A stretch of 24,352 nucleotides of DNA from Thalassiosira profunda (taxonomy: Eukaryota; Bacillariophyta; Thalassiosirophyceae; Thalassiosirales; Thalassiosiraceae), in contig JALLAP010000368.1 in NCBI GenBank assembly GCA_036939355.1, positions 1 through 24,352 of the forward strand, written 5' to 3'. Of this stretch, positions 1 through 9,100 are shown piece by piece (position 1 is the first letter of the stretch; each line of letters opens with the position of its first letter). Below the pieces are notes generated by a model. That model searched no databases. It had not been told where the DNA came from and was given only the letters and a program-made list of their open reading frames with translations. The position numbers and the translations under genes are program-made.

Positions 1-1951
1 TGCTGATCTTGGGCCGTTTCGATATGGCCCTCGTCAATTTGGTCGTGCCTTGATCGCCCAGCTCGTTGTACGACATGTCCAGCCGGTTCAATTTTGGCAG
101 GACCGGCAGCCCTGTATCCTTGCACTTCCCGTCAAGGAAAGTCACAAGTCGCGAAGCCCCCGAGGCCCCGATTCTATTGGAGTTGACCCTAAGCTCTTGA
201 AGAGGACAGGCGGGCCCCAGGCTAGTCAAGAGCTCAGTGAGGCAGCTGGACGATATGGACGTGCTCCCCAGGTGGAGCAATTTGAGACCATCCGACGTCT
301 CTATGGCACCACTGCCCGACGCCGGACCGTTCGACGACGACAGCGAATTCCCCAACTGCCGCGCCACGTCCGCTTTGATCATATTCCCCGTGAGCGCCAG
401 CGCCTGCAATTGGGGCAGTCCTCGCGCCCCCCTCGTCTTCAGGCCGTGGCACAGCGACAGCAGCCCCTGGCTCGAAATGCCACAGAAGCTGAGGTCGAGC
501 GATTTGAGCGCGCCGTTGTTCGCGTGGAGGAACTCGCTCAGGGCGTCCATGCCGTAATCCCCGAGGTCCGTGAACGACAGGTTGATCACTGCTAGTTGGG
601 GCGGGATAAGCTGCATCGGGGCCTGCGCGCCGGCAGTTCCGAGCAATTGCACCTCGCTCAGGTGGTAAAATTCGTCCGCGGCCGCGGCCAGATCCATTTC
701 CGGGGAGTTGAGCGCCAGGTACAGCAACGGCCCCAAATCCTCCACCTGGAGCCGTCCCGTCAACACCAGCGTCACCAGCTTCACCTCCCCCTCCGTCAGC
801 CTGATTTTGGACAGGTCCAACGACGCTCCCGTTTTGAGGCAGTCCAGGGGATCGGAGCCCTTCTTCCGCGACGAGTGTTCGTCGCCTTGGCCCCCCGCGG
901 CGCTATTAGGTTCCGTGCCCCCCGCACCGGCCCCAGCAGCCTCCATCAATTCCCTCAGGGGATTTTCGCTGTCCGTAAGGTCGACGCCCGACTTCTTTGC
1001 TGCCTCCGAGAGCATAATCTGTATGTCGTTCTGTCCGCCCGATTGCGATGGCTGCCCTTGCCCTGACTCTTGGCCAGTCCCCGCGCCAGTGGTGTTGTCC
1101 GCCCCGAACATGGACGCCTCCACCGCCTGCAGCAGCAGCGACGCGATGCGCGTAATCCGGCTCACGAACACGGCCAACTCCTCGTTTTGCACCACGGTCT
1201 CGTGCACGATGATCCCCGGCACCGGCGAGTCGATGTAGGACACCACCTTTGCCATGAGCCATATCCAGTCCCCCTCGATGGTCCGCCTTCGCAAGTAGAC
1301 TTCCACGTCGGGCTGGTCCCGCTCCCAGAAGTGCGTTTTGATGGCGTGCAGCCCGAGGAGGTCCTCGTCGTGTACCGAGTCAAATGCCGATGTCATCAAT
1401 AGATTGTTGGGGGGAAAGCCCGTGGCCATTTCCGTCGCTCCCAGTATGGTTCCTGCAAAAAGATAGAGAACGTGAGATGTTGGCAATAATAACGATCCCC
1501 CGAGCTCCCCCAAGTTATGGCCGTGCAATGTGCATCGCACACGATGCGTGCACTCACCATTCAGCGCTATGGTCAAGAAGTGCTCCTCCGGCCTTTGTTG
1601 CGCGGCCATCATCTGCTCCAATTGCTGCTGCGCCAGCATCTCCAGCGCCTGCGCCTGCTGGACCGGGTCCAGTTGGTCGAACGCCGCGCGCATTTCGGGG
1701 GGCAGGTCGTCCGGCGTTATTAGCGGAAGCTGTTGTTGCTGCTGTTGTTGCAAGTCCAAGGCTGCATCTGCTGGTGGGAGAGGCTGCTGCTGCTGTTGCT
1801 GCTGCGGCTGCGGCTGTGCCGAGCCCTCGGCATGAGCAGGCTCCATTTGCTGGGGCAGTGGCTGGGGCGGCGGTGATTCGGAGGACCCCTCGCCGCCGCC
1901 CCGGTTGTCGTCGATGGACATCGCCGAGAGGGCGCTGACGGTCTTCTCCAT
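1..1951 (-). CDS. PAS-like domain plus leucine-rich-repeat protein, C-terminus cut by window edge
   Basis: Partial gene read right to left. The ATG at 1951 is the first Met after an in-frame TGA. Exon 1 is 1951-1558, the intron is 1557-1453 (GTGAGT...TTTTTGCAG, phase 1), and exon 2 runs from 1452 off the left edge, giving about 615 visible residues. Residues 1-115 are low-complexity and rich in Gln and Pro, with two polyQ runs. Residues about 120-225 read like a PAS fold: FLTIALNG start, SVHDEDLLGLHAIKTHFWE, then DWIWLMAKVVSYID and VPGIIVHETVV. A linker rich in Gly, Ser and Gln follows. From about residue 415 there are leucine-rich repeats of the RNase-inhibitor/NLR type (LAVINLSFTDLGDYGMDAL, LKSLDLSFCGISSQGLLSL, LQALALTGNMI, LNRLDMSYNELGDQG). 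PAS domains sense ligands or mediate dimerisation and LRRs bind proteins, so a cytosolic or nuclear signalling role is inference. No kinase, bHLH or TIR part is visible. PAS is called by motif pattern only. Confidence 0.78.
   Translation of the reverse strand, partial: MEKTVSALSAMSIDDNRGGGEGSSESPPPQPLPQQMEPAHAEGSAQPQPQQQQQQQPLPPADAALDLQQQQQQQLPLITPDDLPPEMRAAFDQLDPVQQAQALEMLAQQQLEQMMAAQQRPEEHFLTIALNGECTHRVRCTLHGHNLGELGGSLLLPTSHVLYLFAGTILGATEMATGFPPNNLLMTSAFDSVHDEDLLGLHAIKTHFWERDQPDVEVYLRRRTIEGDWIWLMAKVVSYIDSPVPGIIVHETVVQNEELAVFVSRITRIASLLLQAVEASMFGADNTTGAGTGQESGQGQPSQSGGQNDIQIMLSEAAKKSGVDLTDSENPLRELMEAAGAGAGGTEPNSAAGGQGDEHSSRKKGSDPLDCLKTGASLDLSKIRLTEGEVKLVTLVLTGRLQVEDLGPLLYLALNSPEMDLAAAADEFYHLSEVQLLGTAGAQAPMQLIPPQLAVINLSFTDLGDYGMDALSEFLHANNGALKSLDLSFCGISSQGLLSLCHGLKTRGARGLPQLQALALTGNMIKADVARQLGNSLSSSNGPASGSGAIETSDGLKLLHLGSTSISSSCLTELLTSLGPACPLQELRVNSNRIGASGASRLVTFLDGKCKDTGLPVLPKLNRLDMSYNELGDQGTTKLTRAISKRPKIS
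1725..1815 (-). repeat. CAG/CAA trinucleotide tracts encoding two polyglutamine runs
   Basis: On the plus strand, runs of ctg/ttg triplets lie at about 1731-1757 and 1781-1815. On the coding strand they give seven and six consecutive Gln in the N-terminal region of the PAS-LRR protein, the second preceded by a QPQP segment. CAG and CAA are mixed, which tends to slow repeat-length change. Such tracts are common in transcription-linked proteins, but that function is inference here. Confidence 0.85.
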
Positions 1952-2398
1952 GATGCCTCACGTTCCTCGCATAAAAATCTCAAATCATGTGTCTCTATGT
2001 AGGCCTCATTGCAAATCGGCCAATTCAACGACCTCTGCACCCGACGACGCCCCTGAACGCGTCCTCGTCCCCTCGACCTCGACGGATCGGCGCTCTAACG
2101 AACGGGCCGCGGCGCGGACCGATAGCAACCTCCGCGCCCGCACTCTTGGCCAACTCGCGCGCGTCGAACGTCTGTCTTCGTCCCTCTTTTCACAGACGTC
2201 TCTGAAGCGAAGGCCTTTTGTCACAAAAGATACAAAGGAATCAGTCAGTGACAAGAAACAGAAACGCCTACGTCACGTCGGAGAAATCAAAGAAACGCCG
2301 AGATCTGGGTGTGGAGGCATTCTGCATTCTGCAAGCGGCTCGCCACAGCGCCAGCCCGAGCCGCCCAGCACCAACCCACGCCCCACGCCGCCCGCGCA
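1952..2398. promoter_or_regulatory. Divergent intergenic region between the PAS-LRR and DENN-ENTH genes
   Basis: These 447 bp separate two head-to-head genes, so both promoters and 5' UTRs should lie here. I see no clear TATA box. An ACGTCA half-site sits at 2270-2275 within ctacgtcacgtcg; CRE-like ACGTCA/TGACGT elements are known in diatom CO2/cAMP-responsive promoters, but one hexamer is weak evidence. An open frame continues upstream of the DENN-ENTH ATG to about 2309 and looks non-coding. No RNA gene was recognised. Confidence 0.45.
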
Positions 2399-5300
2399 AT
2401 GGACCCTCCCTACCCCATGAACCCGCAGGAGCCCCCCTCCCGGCCCGCCTACCCCGCCTATTGCAATGAGGCCTCCCACACTCGAACCAAGCGCCGTCTC
2501 CCCACGTGCATTTTCGACCTCCATTTGGATCTGCCCCACCCCGCCGCCGCCTCCACCGACCGGGCCCGCATCGTCGACCCTCCCGTGGCGGTGTGCCCTC
2601 TCGTCGTGGAGGAGATGTGCCATCCCGTCAATCTGTCCAGATTGAGCCGGCTGGCGTTCCCGGAATACGACGATGCAAATGTGGACGCACTGAATGATGC
2701 ATCTGCTGCTAGAGGGGTGCTCACCTCCAAAGGCAGAACGTGCGGGGCCCACCTGACCAAGTACGATGTTTATCACGTCGACTTTGCGGGGCACCATCAC
2801 ACCTTTTCACTGCTATTATCGGACGGAAATACGAGGGTGCACGGCCACGTGCGAAGATACCTCCCACCGCACGCCGATGCCGCGGCGCGGATGGACGTGG
2901 GGCGGCGGCGGCCCCGGGCGATGGTATTGCTGACGAGGGCGGTGGGCGGGGAGCGGTTTTATGCGTCGGTGCTCAAGTGAGTTTGCGCCTGCCATTGCAA
3001 TTGCAGAGCTCGCTGTGGGAAAATCTGCGCTCACATCTCGTGCTCGTGCTCACTCTCGTGCTCAACCAATTGCAGGACGGCCGAAGCAATCCAGGTCGAA
3101 TCCCAGGTCAATCGACGGGGCTGCTTTGCCAAAAAGAGGGACCCGGCGCGGGCCTTCCTCCACGCCCTCTTCAACAGGCACGCTACATTGATCGCGCAGT
3201 ACGCCGAATTGCGGCGGCACGGCCTGGGGTTGAACTTTGCGCGGGATCCGGGCGATGCGAAGGGAGGGTCAGCGTGCGAGATGGCGCGGGCAGTGATGGA
3301 GGCAAACGAAGGCTTGTTCCGGATCGCGCTGGACAAAGTGGAGTTGGGACGCGGCGGACGAAATCGCGGTCACATCCAGTTGGAGAACGATACGGTGCAA
3401 TTCCACCTGCCCAACGCCCTCCAGCCCGGATTCGAGTGCATTCCCCTGGACGCCACCCCGGAGGACGCCGCCTCCCCTATCGTTCCCTTACTGCGGTGCA
3501 TCGGCCCAACCCACTTTGTGAGACTCCTCTCCGCCCTCCTGTGCGAGCGGCGCATCGTCCTGATTTCGAAGAGCGTCGCCCGCCTGTCCGTGTGCGTCCG
3601 CGCCGCGTCGGCGGTGTTGGCGCAGGGATTGCTTCCGTGGAAGCACATCTTGATCCCGGTGGTGCCGCCGCACATGCTCAAGTTCCTGGCGGTGGACTCG
3701 CCGTACTTGGTGGGGGTACTGCACAAGTTCGCGGGGAGGTTGGGGAAGCTGGAGGGACTTTCGGACGTGCTGTGCGTTAATTTGGACAGTGCCGAGTTGA
3801 AGACCTTGAAGATGCCCTATGCCCGGGCGACGGTGCCGGACCTGCTGAGGAAGGCGAGGGGCAAGTCGGAGCCGGGACCAAGTGCGGCAGAGTGCCTCGC
3901 GAGGGACCTGGAAGAGATTGCCAAGGCGGACCGGTCACTGTGGGAGCGGGATGCAGGAAACAACGAGAAGAAAAGAGACAACGGGAACAAGCCGCTGGAC
4001 ATATCGGAGATGCTGCGGTCAAACGCGGCCCCTCCCACGAAGAGGTCCATTCTGGAGAAGATGCGAAATCCGGTCAAACGCGTGCAAGACAATGCGAAGC
4101 GCTCGGAGGAGAGGAGGCACGGAAACGAGGCGGTGGACGCTGCCGTAATGTTCGGGCGAATGATTCGGGCCACGCTGGGGCGGGAGGCCGACGACGACGA
4201 CACCGCGACGCAGGACGACATCGATGCCACGCATCGCTCCGCTCCCAAGTATGCCGCGCCCGTCCAAGACGTCGATATCGGGAGCCTCGAACCGTCGCTC
4301 GCGGCCGAGAACGAGGGCGGCGAGGAGGACGTCCGCGCGGCCCTAACCTGCTTCTTCCTGCACATGTACGGCGACATGGGGATGTACCTCTCGGAAACGC
4401 ACGGGACGTTCTGGCTCGACCGGAGGAAGTTCTTGCTGCGGAAGAAGCAGCTCGGCGAGAAGGACAACTCGCCCGCCTTTGCCGTGCTGCAGAAGCTCAG
4501 CGCCTCGACCATGTTCGCACTTCACGCCAAGGGCCGCATCGATGATATGTCCCTGACGGCGCGCGATCGGTCGAACATTATGCCGCACCATATGCCGCTC
4601 TTCGACGTCTGCTCCAAGTACCTTGCTGTGCACCGCCTCGATTTCTCCCTGGTTAATATTCGACGCATCGCTTCAAAGACTGTCCTGGCCTGTCCGCGGC
4701 ACATGGCGGTGGAACGGCACATTGCCATTCGCACGCGGGCATTGGCCCTCACGGAAGACGCGCCCTTCGATGGCGATGTGGCATTGGCAATGGCAGAGCT
4801 CGTCGACGAATGTCACGAGTGCAACACCATTCTGAGCGTCGTCATGAGCGTCATCTGGCATCGGCTCAATCAAACGAAGAGCAGTATGGCCATTCTGCTG
4901 GCCCTCCACTTGCTGAAGAATCTCATGTCTCTTGGCGTAAGTGAACAATCCTTGCTCGGATTGCCTTTCATTTGCGTGGCAACTCTCACGTTTCTTGCCA
5001 TCCCAGCCTCTGACCGCGATAACAGAAGCGGTGGACGGCGCGTCTGTTATCTATGATCTACGAAGCTTCTCCTATGCAAAGAGTGCTGATCTCAACCGCG
5101 ACGTCCGTCAGGCAGCAGCCCACGTGTACGGATTGCTGTTGGATCTGTCCGAGCTGTTTGCGAGGAGACGACGGCTCGCCTATTCGAAGGCCCGGCAGCA
5201 GGCAGCCGTGCCCAAAAGCCAAAGCACTTGGTCAGACTACCTAGTACGGCGGCTCCCGTTGACAATCGATGCGAGAAAGTTGCACTCCCTCTTCCGGCCT

Positions 5301-5852
5301 GAAGGAATGGATGGACGGGCATTTGGCGATGACGCCGATGGAAATATCGCCCCATCTGTTGCGGCCAGCGCCACGCCGTCCGTCTTGGCGCTCAGCAGGC
5401 TGAAAGAGTCGATATTAGAATTAGAGAGGTCGCCTGTTACTTATGACGACGAAGAGGACCAGCGGTTTAACCCAGCAGAGGATCAACATCAGGTTGAAAG
5501 CACTGTGAGGAGCGGCGCGGAATGGCTTGACGATTCCGAGGAGAATCGGCTCGCTATCTCTGATCGCACAGGGGACGACTTCTTCTTGGAACGATCCTTG
5601 TCGAACAGCGCTCTCAACTACGAGTACGCAGACATGCTGGCAAGCTTCAACGATGCTGTCTCGTCGTCGAGTGGCAGCTATGTTTCGCCATCACTGGCAG
5701 GGAGCTATTTCGGCAGCGAACGGTCGGGAAGCCCACTACCGCAGGTACGACGGACAACGCAGTCTTTTCTCAGCATGAGAAGGATCACCGAAATGGAGGA
5801 TGCAGCAGGCGAAGAAGAGAGCTACAAAGAAAGGCGCCCCTTCCTTGCCTAG
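2399..5852 (+). CDS. DENN domain (u/c/dDENN) and ENTH domain fusion protein, putative Rab GEF
   Basis: Three exons: 2399-2976, 3076-4936 and 5007-5852. The introns are 2977-3075 (GTGAGT...TTGCAG, phase 2) and 4937-5006 (GTAAGT...TCCCAG, phase 0). Together they encode 1094 aa in frame. The uDENN part (about residues 60-210) has LSRLAFPEYDDA and FSLLLSDGNTRVHGHVRRYL. The cDENN part (about 297-435) has LLRCIGPTHFVRLLSALLCE, RRIVLISKS, LLPWKHILIPVVPPHML and SPYLVGVLHKF. The dDENN part (about 608-685) has VRAALTCFFLHMYGDM and ends LSASTMFALHAKGRI. Residues about 722-865 form an ENTH domain (VERHIAIRTRALALTED, MAELVDECHECN, VMSVIWHRLNQ, LLALHLLKNLMSLG, DLRSFSYAKSADLNRDVRQ). Intron 2 falls inside the ENTH domain, so the fusion is carried by one continuous exon from cDENN into ENTH. 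The acidic C-terminal tail looks disordered. DENN proteins are Rab GEFs and ENTH domains bind phosphoinositides at clathrin coats; a coat-linked Rab activator is inference. The start is the first good ATG and an upstream GTG is unlikely. Confidence 0.88.
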
Positions 5853-5900
5853 AGAGAGTTACAACTGTTCTTTACTTACATCGACATTGCAACGCCAAGC

Positions 5901-8716
5901 TCAACGCCCAACGACCAGCGGGAAAGATGCGCCGATATTGTCGAAATGATGACTGCTGAAGAAGTCCGCCGCCTCTTCCGCACTTCCCTTGAGAAGCACG
6001 ATGTCTTCATTCTCGATCATCGTCTGCAATGTGTGTGAGAAGCGGTTTGGCTTCACTTGACCCCGAAGCCCGGACAAATCCAGATTGCCGATTTCTGTGC
6101 TGGTAAATTCGCCACCTTCCGGAGCTGCGTTTGGTAGGGCCGGTTAGAGTCGCCGTCGCTGCAAGCAACGCAACGCTGAACAGTGGGAATATGGAAAGCA
6201 AACACTCACGATCGTGGAGACAAAAACGCTTGATACGAAGTCTCAACGGCGTAATCGATGCCGTCCCACATACTCTCCACTTCGATTGGGTCAGAGATGT
6301 ATCGCACCACTTGCTTATCGACCTGGAGGATGAAGGACTGGGTTTCGTCGCCCCAAAAAGTCGTGTTTGGAAGGAATAGCCACCCGAAAGACTTTCCGTC
6401 CAACTCACTACCGGCAACATCATTGTAACGCCACGACCAACTCTGGACCCAGACACCCGGAGTAGAAATCCCTGCCTGGATTTCAGGGCTTATCAGGGCG
6501 GCATTCGATGCCGGGAAGCGAATACCCAGGGTGGTCAAGACCAATTCCATGGCGCCTTTTCAGCAGGAGTGAGAGGAGTCGTGAGGACACTTTTTGCAAA
6601 GAGCCCGCACAGCCCGTTGCAATGGGCACGTACCAGTGATATACCAATTGCGCCAGTTGGGGTTCAGACTAAATGTGTCTGACTCGAGAGCATCAGCATC
6701 GTCTCCGTCGTTTGAAGCGAGCTGTAAGAATGCTCGTGCCTTGAGGAACCGGGCTTGTCGCTTCTGCAGAATGCCCGCATCGTCGCCGCGAATCACGTTG
6801 ATTGTTAGCTCGGCCGCCCACTGAAACTCTCTCTTCGACGAGGCAACCTCGCCAGCCAATTGCAGGCGGACACCCTCCTCGTAGGCTTCTTCAGCTTTCG
6901 TGATGACTTGCGCTGCGCCACCCATCAGTTTGACGTATCGATCGGCGCGCTCAATTGGAGGAAGAGGCTGGAAGAGGGTAGGATCGCCCTGGTTCCATCC
7001 GAGTAATCCGTTGTACATCTCGCGGATACTCTGCGGCACCGATCCATACAAGGCTCGCAGATAGTCTCGAGGATCGATGGGGTGCGGCGTCTCGTCGGTT
7101 GGGAGCCCTTCAATAGCCTCAAGGTTGTCAAGAATGTACGTCGGGAGGCGCATCACTCCCACTATCTCGTCGGGCACGTAGCCCTGACGGATGAAGCGAA
7201 GTGTCTGGTCGTGGACGTAGGCGATGGCATCCCGAAAGTTCAGAAGCAGTGTCTGAACATTTGCGTTGCCCGTCAGCGGCACGCCACTTTTGTACGAAGA
7301 GTGAGCATGGCAATCAAAGAGTGTGATGTGAGGCACGTTGCATTTCACTTACTGGCTGGGAAGCAAGCACCAGGAATCGTACTTCCGAATAATGTCAATG
7401 CTCTGGTACCTTCGCGCAGTGTTGGATGAGAGGGCATGCCGGATTATCTCTCTGCACACAAACACACGAGCTTACCATGTGAGAGGACTGCGAAACGTAG
7501 TTCCGCGTAGGCTGTACAGGTTGGGAAATGAGGGCCCTTGAACTGCCTCTGCAGACTGCAACAAGCCTGACCCGAGTTCCCGAGGATGCGTGTCGTGCTC
7601 AAAGCTGCATGTCACAGAAGAGCTGCTCGAAGACCGGATGGCCCTGACGTTCCTCTGCTGCTGCTTCCTGTTTGCGCAATCTTTTGTAATCGAGGACGCA
7701 GAGATCCAGATTGAGCGGCAGCATACACTCAATTCACAGCGGCGAATGCCTCCTACGTACCTGGGAAGAACGTGACGATCTCGTCGCTGGCCTCGCTGGG
7801 CACATACCTTAGCTGCATTTGCAATCCCATATCCTTCACGACCAGCTTCATCGTCTCTGTGAAAGTTTTGCTAGGGGGGTGCCACGAGCTCTTGGATATG
7901 CGAACTGGCGGTCCTATCCCGTTGTTGACCGGGCCCGGTCCGTTGGGCGGATGTGGGATGTAGGTTCCGTACATGTATGCAGATCGAGCGGCAATAATCT
8001 TCCCGGTGCGAGTGGCAGTATTGATCTAAAGGCATCGATGAATGTGCAGGAGATGAGCAATCGATAGAGAAGACGAGGCATGACGAGAGAGGAGAAGTAC
8101 TTACAATTTGCTTCTCGATGGTTGTGTGGCCGATCACTTCCACACACTCGCATGAGGCCTCGAACGTTCCGTCTACACCATCGTTGTTCTGGGGACAAGC
8201 TGGGAGTCTAGACCGAGCGAGCCATCCCCCAGAGCCGCCCGTATGGTCGATGTGGTTGTGGGTGTAGATCATGGCGAGGAGAGGTGGCTCCACAAATCCG
8301 TCTGCATCGACGCTCAAGATACCTTCCTTCACAAAGGCCGCGACCACATCGTCAGCAGATGATGGAGTGGCTTCTCCGGCGTCAATCAAAATGAATCCAT
8401 TTTCGTTCTTGACAATGATATTGTTTGCCAATCCATACCCCACGGCCGAATATGCTTCGTAGTTGAGGTCCGTTGGCGTGTCTGCAAGAGTGTAATCATC
8501 GACGCCAAGCTTGTAGATCTGCCCGAAGGAACCAGTTTCGTTCTGGAAGAAGTGGCTGTGGTCCAGCAGCAGTTCGTTCGAACTGAAGTCGTCCCACACC
8601 TCTCTCGCACTTGGGTCTTGGTCGAGGGCAGCGTTGAATAGATCAAGAAAAGTTAGACCATGAGACCCAGCGACAGCTTGGCCGAGCAAGGTGAGCTGGA
8701 TGCCAATTCGTTTCAT
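5901..8716 (-). CDS. Secreted alkylsulfatase, metallo-beta-lactamase fold (SdsA1/BDS1 family)
   Basis: Seven exons on the minus strand: 8716-8105, 8025-7761, 7566-7476, 7409-7353, 7286-6634, 6555-6210 and 6099-5901. All introns are GT-AG and the model totals 2223 nt (740 aa) in frame. The N-terminus MKRIGIQLTLLGQAVAGSHG resembles a short signal peptide. The metal motif THNHIDH is at residues 152-158, with further expected zinc ligands at E282, E299 (in SAEAVQG) and H342 (in PSHGVPLTGN). The family then shows NLYSLRG, YVHDQTLRFIRQGY, LLGWNQGDPTLFQPLPP and NWRNWYITGAMELVLTTLG, followed by an SCP2-like C-terminal domain ending FPLVVGR. The family hydrolyses primary alkyl sulfates to alcohol and sulfate. 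Exon 4 is only 57 nt, between two 66-nt introns. The acceptors of introns 2, 3 and 6 were chosen by family fit and frame; intron 2 (194 nt) is the least certain. An upstream Met at 8809 is possible but would bury the signal peptide. Confidence 0.87.
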
Positions 8717-9100
8717 ATCGCGAGCAGATAGATTCCGGTGGGAGGATAAGAGACGAATTGTCAAGTAATGAGGCCTCGAAGATTGGTATTTGCGTGTGCG
8801 TGTGATCAATTGGATGTGTCTCAGGTCAGGTGCGTTTTTATGAGCCGTCTTCCAATGGTGGAGCGAGAAGGCAACCCATTTGGATCCAATGAGGGTGTGT
8901 TGGAGATCACAGTTTGAGGCTCGCGTCGAGAGAGAGACTTTACTAGGTCAACCTCGTAGCCATACTTATTCCTACGTAGAAATAGTGTCTTGCCTCTCCT
9001 TCTCAGCTCATAGTACGATAGGTAGATCTCTGGCTCAGAGGAACAGTGCATGCATGCTTTGCTGTGTTGTCTATCTTACAAGCGACCAGGTCGCGTTTCT
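8717..9100. promoter_or_regulatory. Intergenic region, presumed sulfatase promoter and 3' end of the plastid-protein gene
   Basis: These 384 bp lie between the sulfatase start and the stop codon of the next minus-strand gene upstream. Base composition is less GC-rich than in the flanking genes. The open frames crossing it on either strand do not resemble proteins. I recognise no TATA box, RNA gene or repeat. Confidence 0.4.

Noticed and set aside
2740..3780. 346-codon plus-strand open frame overlapping the DENN gene
   Set aside because: It is a shifted frame of the DENN exons, crosses the intron at 2977-3075 and has no domain similarity, while the other frame gives clear DENN motifs.
5403..5430. 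Clathrin-box motif in the DENN-ENTH tail (SILELER)
   Set aside because: It resembles the L-hydrophobic-x-hydrophobic-acidic box but has Ile in the first position. A single weak match in a disordered tail is not enough to call.
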